Assembly (NCBI GenBank): GCA_015259105.1 | Contig: JABZGZ010000045.1 | Location: 1 to 10,862 of the forward strand | DNA length: 10,862 nt | Origin: Atopobium sp. | GTDB lineage: Bacteria; Actinomycetota; Coriobacteriia; Coriobacteriales; Atopobiaceae | Direction of reading: 5' to 3' | Part shown: positions 7,369 to 10,862 of the stretch, piece after piece | Layout: each line of letters opens with the position of its first letter | Numbering within the stretch: the first letter of the stretch is position 1 | Notes under the pieces: model-generated | Told to the model about the DNA's origin: nothing | The model's input: only the letters and a program-made list of their open reading frames with translations | Database searches by the model: none | Translations under genes and position numbers: made by a program

Positions 7369-7376
7369 ATCCAAAT

Positions 7377-7381
7377 CTCCT
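7377..7381 (-). promoter_or_regulatory. Ribosome-binding site that fixes the glgC start
   Basis: AGGAG on the minus strand, within a GAGAGAGGAG run, 8 nt before ATG 7368. It decides for this ATG over the in-frame TTG at 7410. Confidence 0.8.
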
Positions 7382-7443
7382 CTCTCCCCAACAGAGGTCA
7401 ATATTCTCAACGCCCTACGACGATTGAACCTAAACGCAGATCC

Positions 7444-9873
7444 TTACACGTGCCAAATATCTTCCATATACTCCCTGATAGTTCTATCAGCAGAGAAGAA
7501 ACCAGAGTTTGCAGTATTGTGAAGTGCGCGAGCATTCCAGCTACGACGATCTGCATAGGACTGAGTAAGCTCTTCCCATGCCTTCACATAGGCATCAAAG
7601 TCAATAAGCACCAGGTCAGGATCATTGTTGATCAGCAGATAGTCACGAATTGACTCAAAGTTGCCAGAGAGTCGGCTCAAAGAACCATCGGTCAGCATAT
7701 TTACAATACGAGCCAGCGTTGGGTTCTGGTTAAGCAGGTTTTGTGCAAAGTAGGTGCCGGAAGCATATACCTGCTGGACCTCGTCTGCACGAAGACCAAA
7801 AATCTTGATGTTCTCTGGTCCTGCAAGCTCAGAGATCTCAATATTTGAACCGTCATATGTTCCAAGTGTCAGAGCCGCATTCATCATAAGCTTCATGTTT
7901 GAGGTACCAGAAGCCTCTGCACCAGCAACTGAAATCTGCTCTGAAATATCAGATGCAGCATAGATAAGCTGTGCATTTGAAACAGCAAAGTTTGGAATAA
8001 AGACAACCTTCAGACGACCCTCAATGCGCTCGTCGTTGTTAACCACGTCTGCAACGGAGTGAATAAGTCGAATGACTTCCTTTGCAAAGGTATAGCTCTG
8101 AGCAGCCTTGCCCGAGAAAATAAAGGTTGTTGGAGCTGGCTTATAGCTTGGATCATCAAGCATGCGGTTGTAGAGATACAAAATCTTAAAGACATTAAGC
8201 AGCTGACGCTTATATGCATGGAAGCGTTTTACCTGCGTATCAAAGATGGTATTGGTATCCATCTCAACACCAGTTGTCTTCTTGACGTATGCAGCAAGAC
8301 GCTCTTTTTCTTCTCTCTTTGCAGCATCCATCTTGTCCAAGAACTCAGCATTGTTCTCAAAAGCAGAAAGCTTCTGAAGTTCATTGGCATCATCAAGCCA
8401 GCCGGTACCGATAGCCTCAGTAATAAGCTTTGCATAAGCGGTATTAGCCTGTGCCAAGAAACGACGGTGGCAGATGCCGTTAGTCTTGTTATTAAAGATT
8501 TCTGGACGAAGCTTGTAGAAATCCTTCAAAACACTCTGCTTCAAAATGTTTGTGTGCAGGTCAGAGACACCATTGACCGAGTGGCTAAACAGAATAGAGA
8601 GGTTAGCCATACGAACGGTGTTATCCCACAGAACAGCTGTTGAGGCGAGAAGATCGGTGTTGCCGTTAGAGTCAGCAAGCAGCTGCTCCTTATAGAGGCG
8701 ATCAACCTCATCAATAAACATATACAGGCGGGGAAGCAGCTCACGGAAGGTGTTGATAGGCCACTTCTCAAGAGCCTCAGGCATAACGGTGTGGTTGGTA
8801 TAAGAGATTGCGTTTCTCGCAATATCAAATGCCTCGTTAAAGTCAACGCCATGGTCATCGACAAGCAGACGCATAAGCTCTGGTCCGCACATTGCTGGGT
8901 GCGTATCGTTAGTGTGGATGCAGACGTGATCTGCAAAGTGGTCCCAATCCTCACCGTACTTATCCTTGTAAGCACGAAGAATGGTCTGAAGACCAGCGGA
9001 AACAAACAAGTACTCCTGCTTTAAGCGAAGAATACGTCCGTGCTCGCCAGAGTCATTTGGATACAGGATGGTTGAGATTGCCTCAACGTCAGAGCGGAAC
9101 TTATTAGCGCGTGCATAATCGCCAGCGTTAAAGGCATCTAGATCAAAGTCTTCCTCAGCTGGCTCTGCAGACCAAAGACGCAGCTTATTTACAGTCTTTG
9201 CACCATAGCCAACAATAGGCACATCGTAAGGAACGGCCCTTACTACCTGGCCACCCTCTTGCGAGAACCAGAAGTTGCCATTCTCGTCCTCATGCCTTAC
9301 AACTGTGCCACCAAAGCGCACTAGTACGCTGGAATCGTCTTTTCTGACTTCCCAAGGATATCCATTTGCCAGCCAGTTATCGGTACGCTCTACCTGTCGT
9401 CCATCCTTAATTTCCTGACGGAAGAGGCCATAGCGGTATCTCATGCCATTACCAAAGCCAGCCATTCCCTCGTGTGCCATGGAGTCCAGGAAGCACGCGG
9501 CAAGCCTACCCAGACCACCATTGCCAAGGCCAGGGTCTACCTCCTGAGCGGCAAGCTCATGAAGAGAGGTACCCATCTCTTTAAGGCCCTCTGCAACAAC
9601 GTCGGTAATACCAAGATTGAGCAGGTAATTCTCAAGCAGTGGTCCTAGAAGGAACTCAAGGGAGAAGTAATAGACCTGCTTGTTTGCATGAATATAGGAG
9701 GTTGACTGAATTTCTCGCGCCTTTTCTGCAATGAGGTGAGCAAGAACGTTATAGCGCTCCTGATCAGTGCACTCTCCATAGTATTTGCCAAGAATCTTGA
9801 TGAACTTATCGCGATACTGCTCTTCAAAATCTTGTTTATCGGTAAAAATGTTTTGTCCGTTATTTACGGCCAT
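7444..9873 (-). CDS. glgP: Glycogen/starch/maltodextrin phosphorylase
   Basis: GlgP (GT35) is a pyridoxal-phosphate enzyme that releases glucose-1-phosphate from non-reducing ends of glycogen or maltodextrin and stops a few residues before each branch. From the chosen ATG it is 809 aa, the usual length. Visible family landmarks are DPGLGNGGLGRLAACFLDSM near residues 113-132, THPAMCGPELMRLL around 324-337, QVKRFHAYKRQLLN around 547-560, and the cofactor segment EASGTSNMKLMMNAALTLG, whose lysine (about K661) should bind PLP. Within that segment the common NGAL reads NAAL. I chose ATG 9873 because a strong GAGGGGG Shine-Dalgarno lies just before it. An in-frame TTG at 9903 would lengthen the overlap with glgB and has no such site. 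The start overlaps the glgB stop by 14 nt, suggesting translational coupling. Glycogen and maltodextrin phosphorylases cannot be told apart by eye, but the operon supports glycogen. Confidence 0.96.
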   Translation of the reverse strand: MAVNNGQNIFTDKQDFEEQYRDKFIKILGKYYGECTDQERYNVLAHLIAEKAREIQSTSYIHANKQVYYFSLEFLLGPLLENYLLNLGITDVVAEGLKEMGTSLHELAAQEVDPGLGNGGLGRLAACFLDSMAHEGMAGFGNGMRYRYGLFRQEIKDGRQVERTDNWLANGYPWEVRKDDSSVLVRFGGTVVRHEDENGNFWFSQEGGQVVRAVPYDVPIVGYGAKTVNKLRLWSAEPAEEDFDLDAFNAGDYARANKFRSDVEAISTILYPNDSGEHGRILRLKQEYLFVSAGLQTILRAYKDKYGEDWDHFADHVCIHTNDTHPAMCGPELMRLLVDDHGVDFNEAFDIARNAISYTNHTVMPEALEKWPINTFRELLPRLYMFIDEVDRLYKEQLLADSNGNTDLLASTAVLWDNTVRMANLSILFSHSVNGVSDLHTNILKQSVLKDFYKLRPEIFNNKTNGICHRRFLAQANTAYAKLITEAIGTGWLDDANELQKLSAFENNAEFLDKMDAAKREEKERLAAYVKKTTGVEMDTNTIFDTQVKRFHAYKRQLLNVFKILYLYNRMLDDPSYKPAPTTFIFSGKAAQSYTFAKEVIRLIHSVADVVNNDERIEGRLKVVFIPNFAVSNAQLIYAASDISEQISVAGAEASGTSNMKLMMNAALTLGTYDGSNIEISELAGPENIKIFGLRADEVQQVYASGTYFAQNLLNQNPTLARIVNMLTDGSLSRLSGNFESIRDYLLINNDPDLVLIDFDAYVKAWEELTQSYADRRSWNARALHNTANSGFFSADRTIREYMEDIWHV

Positions 9874-10862
9874 GCTTCCCCCTCTTTGGAAGTTCTTTCT
9901 CAAACGCTAAAACAATGCCACCAAGCGGAGGAACAGACAGTTCTACCGAATAATCTCTTCCATTCCATGCCACTGGCTTGGTGGAAAGTTTCTTAGTATT
10001 CACAATACCCGAACCGCCAAACTCTTTTGCGTCGGAATTGAACACTTCTTTCCACACACCTGCAGAAGGCATGCCTAAACGGAAGTTCTGATGGGTTGCA
10101 ACGTCAAAATTGATGAGAATAACCAGGTCCTCGGAAGGCTTTCTTCCGTGACGAACAAACGAGATGATTGATTGCTCATTATTGTCTGCGTCAATCCAAT
10201 CAAATCCACGGTTGTCGTAGGCATGCTGCCAAAGTCCTGGATGATTCTTATAGAAATGATTAAGGGCCTTAATAAATGCCTGCTGATGAGCGTGAGTTGG
10301 ATACTCCTCAGTCAAGTAATACTCAATACCCTCGTAGTAGCGCCACTCAATAAACTGCGCAATCTCGTTGCCCATAAAGTTGAGCTTAGCGCCCGGATGA
10401 GTCATCTGATGAAGCGCCAAAGCCCTCATGCCAGCAAACTGTCTCCACCAATCTCCCGGCATGCGCTGAATAAGACTGCACTTACCATGAACAACCTCGT
10501 CATGGCTCAGTGGCAGTACAAAGTTCTCATTGAACTGATACATGCTGGAGAAGGTCAGAAGACGGTGGTTACCTGGTCTATAAGGGAAATCAGTCTGACA
10601 ATAGTGCAGCGTATCATTCATCCAGCCCATGTCCCACTTAAGGTTAAAGCCAAGTCCTCCAACCTCAGGAGGATAGGTAACTAGCGGCCACGCTGTGGAC
10701 TCTTCTGCAATCATCAAAATATCGGGATGTTCTTTTTGAGCAGTCTCGTTGCAGAGACGCAAGAAAGCGCTTGCATCCAAATCTTCCTCTGTGCCCTTAT
10801 GGTTAAAGCGCTTCTGAGAAGGATCGTCGATACCAAAATTCAAATACAGCATGCTACTGACA
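9860..10862 (-). CDS. glgB: 1,4-alpha-glucan branching enzyme GlgB, C-terminal part (5' end outside window)
   Basis: GlgB (GH13) cuts an alpha-1,4-glucan chain and re-attaches it through an alpha-1,6 bond, making the branches of cytoplasmic glycogen. The frame is open to the right edge. The first visible residues, VSSMLYLNFG, match the sequence just after the nucleophile in conserved region II of branching enzymes (usual RVDAVASMLYLDYG), so the nucleophile aspartate and everything before it lie outside. About 333 codons are visible. Region III is present as MIAEEST, with the predicted acid/base glutamate near residue 53 of the visible part. Region IV is present as LPLSHDEVVHGK. The GDWWRQFAGMRALALHQM and MGNEIAQF stretches are typical of the family. 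A C-terminal beta domain follows. The internal ATG at 10852 is not the start. The gene ends KRGKHGRK with TAA at 9860-9862, overlapping the glgP start by 14 nt. Identification is firm; only the missing N-terminus limits the annotation. Confidence 0.96.
   Translation of the reverse strand, partial: VSSMLYLNFGIDDPSQKRFNHKGTEEDLDASAFLRLCNETAQKEHPDILMIAEESTAWPLVTYPPEVGGLGFNLKWDMGWMNDTLHYCQTDFPYRPGNHRLLTFSSMYQFNENFVLPLSHDEVVHGKCSLIQRMPGDWWRQFAGMRALALHQMTHPGAKLNFMGNEIAQFIEWRYYEGIEYYLTEEYPTHAHQQAFIKALNHFYKNHPGLWQHAYDNRGFDWIDADNNEQSIISFVRHGRKPSEDLVILINFDVATHQNFRLGMPSAGVWKEVFNSDAKEFGGSGIVNTKKLSTKPVAWNGRDYSVELSVPPLGGIVLAFEKELPKRGKHGRK
9878..9885 (-). promoter_or_regulatory. Ribosome-binding site that fixes the glgP start
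   Basis: Read on the minus strand this is AGAGGGGG, ending 4 nt before ATG 9873 (7 nt if AGAGG is taken as the core). It lies inside the last codons of glgB, encoding part of its basic tail. It favours ATG 9873 over the upstream TTG at 9903. Confidence 0.8.

Noticed and set aside
8059..8643. Plus-strand open frame of 194 codons inside glgP
   Set aside because: It is antisense to conserved phosphorylase sequence and its composition does not look like a real protein.
9874..9903. TTG at 9903 as the glgP start
   Set aside because: The codon is TTG with no clear Shine-Dalgarno, whereas ATG 9873 has AGAGGGGG at good spacing and gives the family's usual length.
10850..10852. ATG as the start of glgB
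   Set aside because: The frame continues upstream to the window edge with VSS before it, matching the middle of branching enzymes. It is an internal methionine.

Overview
The window is a single leftward (minus-strand) glycogen metabolism operon. Reading in the direction of transcription, from high to low coordinates, it holds glgB (3' part only), glgP, glgC, glgD, glgA, and a large fused alpha-glucan hydrolase/4-alpha-glucanotransferase. About 98% of the sequence is coding. Five of the six genes overlap or sit within 2 nt of the next, and the only gap above 20 nt is the 75 nt between glgP and glgC. No promoter for the operon is visible, so it presumably lies upstream of glgB, beyond the right edge.

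The genes make a closed glycogen cycle. GlgC with its non-catalytic partner GlgD makes ADP-glucose from glucose-1-phosphate and ATP. GlgA polymerises the glucosyl units. GlgB adds alpha-1,6 branches. GlgP shortens outer chains to glucose-1-phosphate. The terminal protein joins a neopullulanase/cyclomaltodextrinase-like GH13 unit to a MalQ-type GH77 unit. It probably handles the limit dextrins and branch stubs that GlgP cannot degrade. No separate glgX-type debranching gene is present in the window.

The paired glgC-glgD arrangement is typical of Firmicutes (for example glgBCDAP operons of bacilli, streptococci and lactobacilli) but also occurs in Coriobacteriia. The moderate GC content and protein flavour make me lean towards an Atopobium/Lancefieldella/Olsenella-type host. 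This is an impression, not a demonstration, and a Firmicute host is not excluded. Compared with the common glgBCDAP order, glgP has moved to second place and the operon ends with the GH13-GH77 fusion.

The leftmost 174 bases lie downstream of the operon and hold no convincing gene. They carry three palindromic structures: a 46-bp hairpin whose tips resemble IS3-family insertion sequence ends, an AT-rich inverted repeat just after the last stop codon, and a pair of operator-like dyads. No RNA gene, CRISPR array or intact mobile element is seen. I found no previously undescribed system. The points most worth a second look are the GH13-GH77 fusion and the 46-bp palindrome.
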